Shown in pieces: positions 11,106 through 23,500 of a DNA stretch of 64,000 nt. The stretch comes from Acanthaster planci (Eukaryota > Echinodermata > Asteroidea > Valvatida > Acanthasteridae). The position numbers and the translations under genes were made by a program. The notes beneath the pieces were generated by a model. The model was not told the origin of the DNA. It did not search any database and saw only the letters and a list, made by a program, of their open reading frames with translations. Each line of letters opens with the position of its first letter. The first letter of the stretch is position 1. The stretch is taken from contig NW_019091615.1 of the NCBI RefSeq assembly GCF_001949145.1, positions 91,926 to 155,925 on the forward strand. Reading direction: 5' to 3'.

Positions 11106-14100
11106 GCATTTATAATACCCTGGATTCCATACCTTAGAGAAATAACCATTGAAGTCCATAGTGAATGCACAATCTCAAGGTACTTCCGATGTTATGGAAT
11201 CCAAACGTTCCTTAAGTTTACACCCATTGGCTAAATGAGTCAGGTGCATACACAATATGCAAAAGCATGCCCAAAACACAAATTACTTCATAACTTTGAC
11301 ATCATTTACCAAACATTATAACCATGCACATCACTATGGCCATACAATTTATAATACATACTAGCTGCAGCAGCATGAGAGAATCTTTCCTTCTGACAGG
11401 AAGACAACATCTGTGAATTCATGTTAGCTTATTTGCAAAGTCAAACTACATATGGAACACTTCTGTACAAAGTTTTTGAGAACAAAGTACATGTACTGTA
11501 TTCAGTCAAATGTGAGACTTGACCAAATATAAGAGGTGACAGGTATTCATGGTTTTGACACAATGCATATCTAAATGAATCTATTTTTCTATGGCATCAT
11601 AATTAGAGGCTGAGCACATTAGCGAGAACATTCCTCAAATGAATAAACCAACATGAAAACACTTGTTCTTGTATTAAATTCACATTTACAGAAGTATTTC
11701 AGAATTATAGAATTAACTAATTTGTCAAGAAGTGCACATACAAAGACAAGATCACAAACAGCATCTACACACAAGGACCAGAAAAAATGGATCACCAATC
11801 AAGAAATCTCACCAACTGACTCTTTCCACAACAACATCCACCAAGCTTCTTTTGTTTATACATCCACTGCATAAAAGTGGCCAGAAATAAATAGTAGAAA
11901 ACAACGGCACAGTCTTGAATTTTTGTTTTGTTTTTGTTTTTTTACATAAAAGCCGTCTGGTAAAATGTATGCATACAGAATAATAATAATTACACACTGT
12001 ACAATGTATTGCCTCTGCATATATACACAAAATATCATGGATAATATAATATGGACTTTGGGACTGACCTATGACATAAATTAGCATACAATGTGCCCTC
12101 AAGGTCAATCAAGACCTAATTTTAAGAATGACTAGATTCCAAATCGATAAATGTCTTATCTAGCACAATTCTGGAGTTTAATACTGGCCAGCTACATCTA
12201 CGGCATGTGCTTGCTTTAATCTCCCACAACTTCCACTGATTTCAGTGTCTCCCAATCCATCTGCAATGTCTGAATTTTAAACCCATGATTTTTAGACACT
12301 GATTTATTTACATTTACGTAAAAAAAGAGACACAAGGTGTGGAACTTTCATAACCAATCCAGCGTCAACAGTGACTCCATTTGGAAAACGTTAAACTGCT
12401 GCATCATTTACACCACGCTTCTAAAATTGAATGGGCATGCAATCCAGTCACCTGTTTCCAAGCACATTTGTTATTGAACATGTGCATGTAGCACAACATT
12501 GCCCTGTGTTGCAACAATGTGCCTCTAAATCAGCACTGCCACAAAGCAAATTTTAAAAAAAACATATGAAGTCTGGCAAAATGAAAAACAACATTAAAGA
12601 CAAAAAAAGATCAAGTAATCCATGATTTTCTCTCCAGACAGGTAATTTCACGCTACCTACTACAAGTTTTCCAAAAAGTCGTTGTCACCCATGGCTGAAG
12701 ACTTTATTCTGAAGCTGTGCTTACTTCTGATGCCAAAGAATGAAATTTTCAGTCTCATGTTTAACCGCTTTCCAATATTATCAATAAATACCCATCCAAT
12801 ATTCACCCAAGATCAGCCTTAGTTCAACAGAATAACCTGCTGTGTCAATGTATCTACGGCAATCTCACTGATGCACATGACCCAACAACATATCCACCAT
12901 TATCACAGGCAAAGGTTGTGGTTTCTCAGTGTTTCGGTTGCATGCAAGCCTTCTAAGCTATAGAGTACCGGAGTGATTGTCTCACACACAATTATGAGTG
13001 TATTAAAAAGGCTTTAGGGAGAGAACCACTGAATGAACCAGCATGTCCACAGACTCCATTGCTTTGTAGTAATGTACCTGATTCAAATAACTTCATGCTT
13101 TCGGTACTCTATGATAAATGACAAAAAACATGAGGAAAACACAGGCAGAATTCAGTGCAAGGCTAGTGGGACTAACAACTGTGTACCAACTAAGAGGTGA
13201 CCTTATGCTAAGAAAAATGTCACAGTATTTTACCTGAATAAGCCTCACTATGTAGTTTACAACAAATGATTGCCAACCAAAGGCTTGTATAAATGGTGGT
13301 CAACCTGAGGAAAACTGTGAGGTCACATGATGATATTTTGATGTCTTTTGAATGGATTCAATGAAGTATAAAATCACAGTGCATGCCTCATCTAAGTGTA
13401 CCGTGCTCAGTAACAATTTTTGTTGACTAATTTTACTCATTCTACTGCACATTACACTTTTGCAAAGGATGCTTTCTGCAAGTAACAATAAGGTTTACAT
13501 CAACACAATCAGCGGCAGTGATTCAACGACAATGGCAGTGTTTTGGTTTAGAATAAAAGAAGGAAATTAAGAATACACTAATAATTTCAATCCATTCTTG
13601 GATTCACAAAAGGAATATTTTCACAAGCAAACTATGAGCAAACAATACTTTGTGCATGATTTACAAAAATACAATCTGTGCTTCAAATCAGGGTGCTATA
13701 TGTCTGAAAATAAACACTAAGGCACAAAAAAGCTCTCTCAAGGTCAAGGGATGGAAAAAAGAATACTTTGATTTGCATATTAAACAAGCTGCAGTTTCAT
13801 TCATTTTGGCTCTGTTTGGAAGTAATGGATAAAAGGAAGAAGTTCTTTTGCATATTCATAACAGCTGCTACATATTCAGATGGGCTTTGACTGCATTACA
13901 TGGCAAGATGATTCCATCTCAAATCCTACTGAATCTTGTTGGTTGAAAAAATGAAGCTCATTTGTGATTGGTGGGATGAAACAAGATAAGTTTTTACAAG
14001 AGACACTCTGATTGGGCAATGCAATACATAATTTACGAATACAATTTTCATTTTCACAAATAAAAAAAAAATCAAGATCACCCTTGATTCAAGTATCACC

Positions 14101-14339
14101 CTCAGTAACATTCTTTTTACAAGAAATATTTACAAAAACAAACCCTGACAATCAATTTTAAAAGAACTTCCCCCTCTACAGCAATGCCGAGTCCACTGTT
14201 TGACAGTTAATAGGAAGCATCTATTTTGGTCTTGAAGGGGTGGACAGTTACAAAAAAAGTACACAAAACTCACTGACAGCACCCTGTTGGACAAAATACT
14301 ATATGTCTGAATGTGTAACATTTCTACATGAACTAATAC
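11106..14339. other. possible 3' region of cdon; no exon identified
   Basis: The last visible cdon exon ends at a usable donor (14340), so at least one more exon or a 3' UTR should lie in this direction. I found no phase-1 frame with family resemblance. Candidate minus-strand polyadenylation words (TTTATT on the plus strand, for example 12303-12308) are too common to be decisive. Confidence 0.4.
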
Positions 14340-14516
14340 CTTGCAGTTGGTTGAGGGAGTCATGTGACCCTTGACCAACTAATGTCTCACTGCCCTCGGC
14401 AGACTGACCTTGCTGACCTTTCTCAAGGTCAGGTGCAGTGGCTGATTGCGTGGCAGCTGAGGGGAAAGAGTTCTTGAAGGAAGACGGAACATCAGAACCA
14501 AGCTCACTATCTGTGG
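14340..14516 (-). CDS. cdon: probable cdon exon 17: cytoplasmic tail, phase not reconciled
   Basis: TTTTTTTCAG|CC acceptor and CAAG|GTATTA donor, 177 nt, phase 1-1. The favoured frame is a Ser/Gln/Gly-rich acidic tail (TDSELGSDVPSSFKNSFPSA, DLEKGQQGQSAEGSETLVGQ). The upstream exon ends in phase 0. Read in phase 0 this exon gives a basic, Arg/Leu-rich peptide that stops at about 14379. Either a small exon in 14.5-15.5 kb is missing, or another donor is used in exon 16, or the phase-0 reading is a true alternative C-terminus. If the 3' donor is not used, the favoured frame stops at 14299-14301. Confidence 0.6.
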
Positions 14517-17500
14517 CTGAAAAAAATAATAGACACAAAAACAGTGCACTCTCTGTGAAAATGAATAGGATGGCACATTCTAATGTAAGTTATGCAAGTT
14601 AATTCACAGAACTTGGTTCTTTCTTTATGTGTGTATTTTCTGTGTTCATGAGTGTAATTTGAGGTTTTTCTGCTCATGGCCTAAAGTTTAGCGCCTGCTG
14701 GTCTGATGCATCATGCACGATTACCACGCGATGCACGGACATTGTTGGCCAGTTTGCCGTCGTGATTGTGTGAATTGTTCATAATTTTCTTGTGAATTGC
14801 CGTATGTAGAAATTTTTACACAGACATTAAGACAGGTGTTCATCACTTTCTGAGATACTTTTGGAGGCTGTCGCCCAACTGATGCCATTCAACTAGCACA
14901 AAATTGCCCTCAAACAAAAAAAATTTCCGACCTACTAACCCAATTTTTGAGAGTTGCGCCTGCACAGCACAATGTTTTTTTTGGCCTAATAAAAGACTGC
15001 GTGTACGCAGTAGGCCTTAGTTAAATAACAATAATTGTGGGTTCTGAGAAATCTTTGGTAAGTGTTCATCTACGTAAATTTATGACATGGCCTGCCCAAT
15101 CGCGAAAACTAAAAATAAAAAAAATCATCGGGGCCTGGACCCGAACAAGGATTGCTCAATGCGGCTGTGTGTGAGGTTCTGGTAGGACCAGGAAAAAAAG
15201 TGAATTTAGACCCCTGAAACTGCATGTTACAACTCTATCTTTTTATATAATATGGCAGATCAAAAGCTGGTTATGGCAGAACAAAATTGATTGTGTTATG
15301 ACATTTTGGCTGAGCACTTTTTTGGTCTAATTTCACGCTCTGGGTAGGGAGGGGTGGGTGGTAATGATAGGGTGAAGTTCAGGATTGGAAATCCACAACC
15401 GTACACAATCTTTCATTTAAGCTCAATGTATTTTCTAATCATACTCAGCTCTGAAGACATCTTCTACCTATGCTTTTCAATCATGCTACCATCCATTCTA
15501 GGAAAAGTGAAGCACTGTTCTGGCAAATATTACATTATCCAAAGTGACATACACAAACGAACCTTCTCGACTGGATACACCGTCTCGTTTCCTTCCCCTG
15601 CTGTATTCTCCTTTTGGATGCCTGCTTGGACACACTGGCCGTTCACCTGTACCATATGACCCTGGCACACCAAAGGTCAATGACACCTGCTGACCTTCTC
15701 TATCTGAAGTCCCACCAACCCCACGTAAGCTTCGGCAACTTCCATTGACATAGAGATGCTCATTGGATGCACCACTGCTGTGATTGGAGTTCTCGTTAGG
15801 GTTGGTCAGGTGACATGGTTGAAGGGTTGGATTGGTTACTGGGATATGACCATTAGCAACAGGAGAGGTCGGAGGTGAAAGACCAGGAAAGTAGTTCACT
15901 TCATCCAGGGTGTCCTATCAATTGGGTAAAAAAAAAAAAACAGAAATGGTGTAAATGAGCATGATCTAATTATATTGCTCGGACTTCCTCAACTTTCCTT
16001 CCAGTGTTTTAAACTGAAATGTCTTCAAGAAAACAAACTTCAAATTCAACACTATCTAATATAACATGGCACTATGTGACGTGATATAAACTAACAATAT
16101 ATGATACAAAACAGCACTATGTGATATAAACTAACAATATATGATACAAAACAGCACTATTATTGATATTAAATAGCACTGTGTGATTAAAAATAGCATG
16201 TGATATCGACTTACACAATGTCACATAAAATAGCACTCCTTGAAATCAATGTATGTGGGCAAGCCTACCTGAGGCATTGTGTAAAGAGGACGTGGGTCAC
16301 CGGGCGTGACTGTTTCTCCAAATGGTGGGTTTCCTATTCCATGACCCTGGGGTGTGTTGCCATTCATGTAATGCCCAAACTTATAAGCATTCCCATTAGC
16401 ATGTCGGTAAGCACCATCACAATAATATCCATGATGAAAATCACCTGGGAAGAAAGGAAATCATTTTAAGTTAGTAAGTCTCTGAGAGGAGGCAGGGGGC
16501 TTTGAAGACAAAGGAAGGCTTCTTATTGTGAATGATTCGCGATTTAATTAATGCTTTTGCCCTTTCACTTTGAGTATTCTAACCCTTAGAAACACTGTAG
16601 AGAATACAACATTCACACAGTCCAAATACTGCAACGAAATTCATAGTTTCACTGCACATGTTGGAATAATCATCAGGACACACGAGCACACCAAAATGCC
16701 TGATATAGCTCAAGTCAGCAGGCTTCATAGCGCTTCAAACTGCTTCCCAAGAATGCAAAAGGTCAAACTCGCCCTGATAAGCTCAGTTCGCATGAAACAA
16801 GCGTGAAGTAGCACTGGGTTGAAAGTGGGGGTGAAAAATTCAATTTTCGACCCAGGGCTGTCATGGGTTTGCCCTAGGTTGGGTTCAACCCACAGGCTCT
16901 AGTGTGAAAAGGCCTAATGTAATGCCTCTACGTGTAAAAGAGAATTCAAAATCTACTCACGAGTAACTCTGTCATTGTTGACTTGTTTGGTTCTCCAGAT
17001 ACACATGACAGCAAACATGATGAGCACCAGTAACATAGCACCAACCACTACACCTAATGTGATGTATAAGATGTCTTGACCTTGACCAGAGGATGTATCA
17101 GGCTCATTGTCATCTGGTAAGGAAGGGATGTTAGGATTTCTTCCTCCAGAAGGTTGGTTGGAAGGGAAGGGATCAGGGATGATGATAGGTGGAGGGGGTG
17201 TTTCTTGAGCTGGTGGAGAGACATCGAGGTGAAATTTGAAATTCTCAAAATTAAATAATCAAACTTGATCTCATTTCTTTGCTTTGGCTTTTTTGTGTAG
17301 ATTCAAGAATGCACTGGTCTGTCACTGTTGCTACACCTGCTCCAAGCTTGATTTTCCAATTTTAATTTAGGTACCAGGTAATGCAAGAGGACAGATTTAA
17401 GGAGGACTGAATAAATCCTTTTACAAAAATGCACATGGTATTGACTATTCAACGGAAAGTGGGCAAACCCCAAAACCTATCCCCATCTTTTAGACAGCAG

Positions 17501-20500
17501 CTTTGGCCAAGTTTCCTGCAAATTGTTACCTATGTTTTAAGTAACTCATGACTACAATTTGAGTAAACTCACCCATGGTTCCACGGATGACAACATTACT
17601 GAATTGACTTGCACCACCATCATTGAATGTCTGCATCTTAATGTCATAGGTCAACTCTGCCTCTAGATTTCGGATCTGATAGCGTCGGACGTCTCTGCCA
17701 ACCACTGGTGTACGTGTGTAATCATTATCATCATCGCTGTCCGTGTTGCGATAGTGGACATAGAAGCCAGTCACCGGGATATCAGGGAATTCTGGTTCAA
17801 ACTAAACAAAGATTTCAATAAAAATTATTTTAGATTTGCAATTCTTTATTTTGGCAACCGGTACAAAGGTAACGTAGTTTCATAGTAATAAGTACTCTGT
17901 AAATTGGAGTTATCTTCCTGGATTTGTGTAAGGTTACTTCAAGTGTATTTGTTTCATCTAGCTCTTGCTGTTGTATATTTGTGATATTTGCAAGTTGACA
18001 CAGCTAGAGTGCAATAAACTTTGAATATCTGCACTGAACACAATCAGCCAGCATTTTCTTTCTAGCTTTACAAATGTAAATCTGAAAGCAGTGTTAGCGT
18101 GGTCTACATCCTCTTATCCCATTTCAATCTAAGTGTAGATCTAACTAACGCCTTCCGCTTATTCCACAAGGTCATAACAATTATGGCATTGCTCAAAGTG
18201 GTCAATGCATATTTAATAAAGCACACAAGTGATAACCCTAGTGGCAGTGGATTGAGTCCAGATCAGACCAACTAACGACTTACCTCCCATTCAACCAAGA
18301 TTGATGTAGAGCTCATAGCAATACAGTTAATAATTCTTGGTGGATCTGGAGGTGAACTAACAGGTGGATCCATGCTGCCTGGTACATGCATCAGAAAACG
18401 ATTTGACATCTCACTAGGTTCACTGTCACCATGTGAGTTAGATGCAATGACACGGAAGCGGTACGTTGCGCCTGAAGTATAAAAGGAAGAAATCAAGATA
18501 AAATTATCTTAACCACTTCCTGCCGGGGTCTCCGAACTCGGACAAAGGGCCCTGTAACAAAAGACCGTACTCCAAAAAAAAGACCAGGCTGCTGGGCATT
18601 AGCAACATTTTTCAATCTCAAAAGTGGTGATAATCCAGCCTTGTTTTGAAACCGTATACCAGCGTTTGGGGCATTTATAGCGAGCGGATTACCATCGGCG
18701 ACAAAAGCACTCTACCACCGCAGTGGTGAGCCACACAGCACTGCTGCATGCTAATCTGGCCCCATTGAAAAGAGGTCAGCAGTGCACTGAGCCAGGTTCA
18801 TGAACAAAAGAAAGTTACATAACACCGCACAATCTGGGCTCTTTTTACAAGGCTGCAGGCCTGGCTGAAATACTCGGGTATCAATGAAGGTCACCTGTCA
18901 ACTTAGAGTAGTGCCTAAAGATTACTTCATGTGGCTATAAACGTCCGTTCAATGAAATGATAAATTTTTGAAGAATTTTGAAATTGAAAAAAATGATAAT
19001 TATGCTGGCACAGAATCATCAATATTGAAAAATGCCCTGGCATGAAGTGGTTAAAAGGAAAAGCTGTTAGGTCAGGCAGTTGGTTATCTCCAGTTGCCAT
19101 GACAAAGAATGACTGAAACCATTTCTACTTCACATGGTTACACAAAACACCTGTTCCTTTACCGTATAAAATTCCTTATCACAGAAAGCGGCAAGTGAGA
19201 TGTGAAAAGAGCGAAGCATACATGTCCGTCAAGTGAACAGAATCAAACTCCTAATCTACTGGTTTCAGATGTGGGCATATGAGCAGCATTGTTTGAATGA
19301 TGATATAAGATTTGTTCCAAGACTTACCTTCTTTCAATCCCTGTACCTCATACACTCTCCTATTACGAGGGATGACATTGGAAGCGGTAACCCATCCATC
19401 TATGGATGTGACATCCCTGTACTGAATGGTGAAACTAGTCACTGGTATCCTGCTCAAGTAATCCCATCTTGTCTGCACCGATGTGTCTGATGTCTTGATG
19501 ATGATTGGTTTTGTAGGAGCTTCTGGCACTACAGAAAATAAACAAAAAATTTCAATCAAAACTTTCATCCAAACGTTTAGCAGGACTTGCTGAAAATAGT
19601 CAACAGGTCTGCTGTCAGTTTTTGTACCAAAACTTTTTGGATTATATTATGGTGATGAACTTTTCCCCTGAGACTGTCTGTTAACCACAGACAGCAAACC
19701 TGGCATAGAAAGCATGTTGCCAAGTTGGTTTATTGAGGAGAGCTTTGCAGCTGATTAAAAATAGATCCGAAGGCAAAAAATTGCTCTGATGACACAATAA
19801 AGACACAAAATAACCTTTCAGTTTTAACCTACCTGTTCCAGGTTTATTAGGTTCATCTGTTGTTTGTGTTGTGATTGTGATGTCATCATTAACAGGTGGA
19901 TTAAGGACATGTCTTGAGCTGCTCTCTGGGACAGGTGTGGTGCTAATTTTCTCTGTTACAGAATGAAAAAGTAGAACTAAGAAGTGTACTCTATTTCAGA
20001 GAAAATCCACAGAATTAGCACTACATTTATCTTGCTAATATATGAGTTGTCCAGTAGATATGATGGGACCGAAAACATCATAGGGACAGATTTTGTCCCT
20101 ACAACTCCATCTTGATTTTCTAACAATATAAGGTGAGTAGAATATGGACTAGCCTTGTGGTATGTGGAACACGAGACGCGCTAAATTATTCCATGTTCCA
20201 CCAACATGAGCATGAATTTATCTTCTAGCAAACTAGCTGAGTGGTACAGTAATATACATGCTTTTCACAAAAAAAGTAACGTAACAAATGCCAAGTTCTG
20301 TAGCCAAGGGTGGTGCAAAATGTTTCAGAACAAGAGGAACTTTAGCAACAGTTTTCTTTATGTATGCAATCCTGAAAAATTCAGAAACTATGGTAAGCGC
20401 AACCTACCAGTAGGAAATGCAAGAAATAAGCCTACATGTTAATACACGTAATGATTAGCAGTGTATGCAAATGAGCCACTTTTGAATACACATTGAATTC

Positions 20501-23500
20501 TGCAGCTGTGCCTTTTACTTGAGCACAAAACATCACAATGCCCCTTAGGTTGAGCAGTAGAATATGCAGGTGGAATGCATCATCACACTGCTTGTTACTA
20601 TGGATCAACCAATCAGAACTGAGGAATCAAGCTTGCTTGAAGATAAAAAGAATCGTCCCTTTAATGCAGTGAAGACCTTCCAGATGATACCAACAATGTC
20701 TAAGGGGAAAATGAAAGTCTGGTCTTACCAATCACAGCTAGATAAGCTTCTGCAGCCACCTGTCCATGTTTGTTAGATGCAGTACATCGATACCATCCCA
20801 CATCATCTGGGCCAACACGGTAAATTGTTAATCCACCTAAGACAAGAGAAATAAGCAAATGTGTTGTAGTGATCATGTTTAGGCTGACTAATTAATACAA
20901 TGAATGTTCAATTTTGTAATCAGTCTCACCTGTGGGTGGGAGAACTTTATCCTTATCCACTTTGTCCCATTCTCCAAAAGGAATGATTGTTCAGCCATCC
21001 ATAATCATGAGTAAATAAATAACATATCATTGGAAAGACGGGAACTGTGGCTCTGAGTTGCTACAAGTCATTTTGGTGCAATGCTAACACAATGTCCACA
21101 AAATTAAAAATAATTTTCTTGCATTTTTTACGCTCTGTAGAATGCAGATTCTCACTGAAAAACTAGTTCCATAAATAACAGTAAAAGAAATCCAGTTTAT
21201 TTCAATACATGCTCTGAGTAAGGCTCTAAGAGTTTTTCAACAATTCAATTTTTGCAGTAATGACCTCTTAGCACTGAGCTGATACCGTGAAAATAACAGA
21301 GAGCACCTACCAGATTCTTCAGAGATGAAAGTGCTCCTAGTATTCCGTACAACGGTTCCGACTGGGTCATACCAGTTAACAAATGGCATGGGATCTCCTG
21401 TAATACCACAGGACAGGAAAACATTTTCTCCTTCGATGGCTGTCGTGTTCACAGGTGGATCAACAATATCAGGAAAGCCCTCTGTAGAGTGACAAGAATA
21501 TTAAGTGTACAAATTACATTTGTAAAACAATTTCAACAAATTTTACCCACAGGATAAAAGTGGTAGCGCACGTAGAGTCCATATTATTCCTGATAAACTT
21601 TACAATTCATAAATTGAGAAGGTTCAAGTTTGGTAAAAATTCAACTCCCAATATTTCCCTTTTACAAAATTTATCTGACAACCTCTTCAGAAATTAGCAA
21701 GTATCTTTAGAAATTACCAAGCTCTTGTTCCTCTATACTTTGAACTTGGAAGAAACTATCTGTGCCTTTAGGATATTGAAACAAATGAAGTAAAGATTGA
21801 CCCCAGGAGCAATTCTTACCTCTGAGCATGAGTTTGGCTGTAGCTTGGGCACTGCCATGTTGAGTGTGTACGAAACATTGATATGGTCCGAGATCTGAGC
21901 GCATCACACCATTGATAATAAGCTGACCATCTGAAATAATGGAAGAAAAAGGTATTGAAAGAGGTCATCTGGAAAGGGAAAATGCAGTAGCTGTGAACTA
22001 AGCAAGAGTGTGAATCCTGTTGTGTGTGATGATCAAAATTGTGATGGTAGTATCTAGGCCAAATGAAGATTTTGTTCTTCACTCGAGACTGAGGAGTCCT
22101 AAACAGTGCATTAATTCATTAGGAAAAAGGTAAAGAAAGTGTGTTCAGTTCTTAGGGAGCAAAAACAGTTTCCATGGATACAGTGCAAAACCTAACTTGT
22201 TGGCATCTTCAGGTTATCAAGACCTTCTTTCATAATTACCAAGTATTTCATGTCTCAAGCTCATCTCTGGAATTCTTTCTCCATTAAATAACCAAACGAT
22301 CTGATTCTGCTTGGCTCCTCGGACAGTACACTTGAAGTGACCAGTGCCCCCCAAGTCAACATGGGTGTTCTTGGGTGCTTTAGAAATCGAAACAGGTTCT
22401 GCAAAGAGAAACATCCAACCAAATAAATGCACCATATTACGGCAAAATAACGTCAATAGCTAACAGACTTTCTTCTTTCAATGCCTTCTGAGGTCAACGT
22501 CAAAGTATTCAAACTAACTGATTGATACTTAAAGATGATGATCTAGAAAGATGTAGAGAACAAAACCCACAATATTGGCGTTTGACAACAGTGTGCTGCC
22601 AAGAATGGGTTGACACTTCCAGACATGTTGACTGCAATGCGTGTTTGGAAAGGATCGACACATTTCACGCATTGTGATTGGCAAACATTGCAAACTCTTG
22701 GTGGCAAGCTCTTGAAATGCTCGTATTTCTTTAAAGTGCCATCGATGAAATATTGTGGTCTTGTCTAGGGTGGAGCTACTATGCATCAAGCATCAATGCC
22801 TCACTCACCTATGACCTCCAGTATAACCTCTGACCCTTGAGATTGCTTTTGCCCATTAAATGCTGTACATCTGTATGCTCCTGCATCACTCCTGGAAACA
22901 GGACTGATCTCTAGACTGCCAGTGTGCTGGATGGCATTGGACGATATTGTCCCATCAACCTTCTCCCATCGGACTTCAGGGAATGGAACGCCATTAGGAA
23001 CACACTCTAGAACTGCCTTCTCATTAATGATGGCTGACATGCCCCTTGAAGCTTGAATGGTAGGTGGGATTTGCGTTTCTGACACTGCAATGCAAACCAA
23101 TCAGGCAGAAGGCATGTTTGAATTTTACTATGATTAAAACATCTGCCATCAATTATAGAGCCTTTAGTGGCACATTTAATTTATTTCAAGACATGATTTG
23201 TTAATTGTTCACCTAATGCTGACACAAATGGTGTGCCTAGTAATTAACCTTCAGAAAATGTTTATTTCATGGGAAAGCCACAGGGACAGAGTCCCCACAT
23301 TCACAGCTGTTAGAAGACCCAAGACAAGTAATGTGTAATTGACATCAAGCAAATAACATTTCTAAACCATGATGTGCATGATAGGCACCCTTTCTTTTGG
23401 CCCGTAGAAAATGTGAAATAGAAGCAACAGGGGTGTGAGTGGCCACTTAAAATTAAAGGTGAAAACAGGTAATGAGCTGAAATGTAAAAAGATCCCATAC

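Noticed and set aside
10743-11234. 163-codon plus-strand frame as a repeat protein
   Set aside because: The open frame follows from a 45-bp unit. Two minus frames and another plus frame are equally open.
14341-14576. Phase-0 reading of exon 17 as the definite C-terminus
   Set aside because: It fits the donor phase of exon 16 but gives an Arg/Leu-rich peptide unlike the rest of the tail. Kept only as an alternative.
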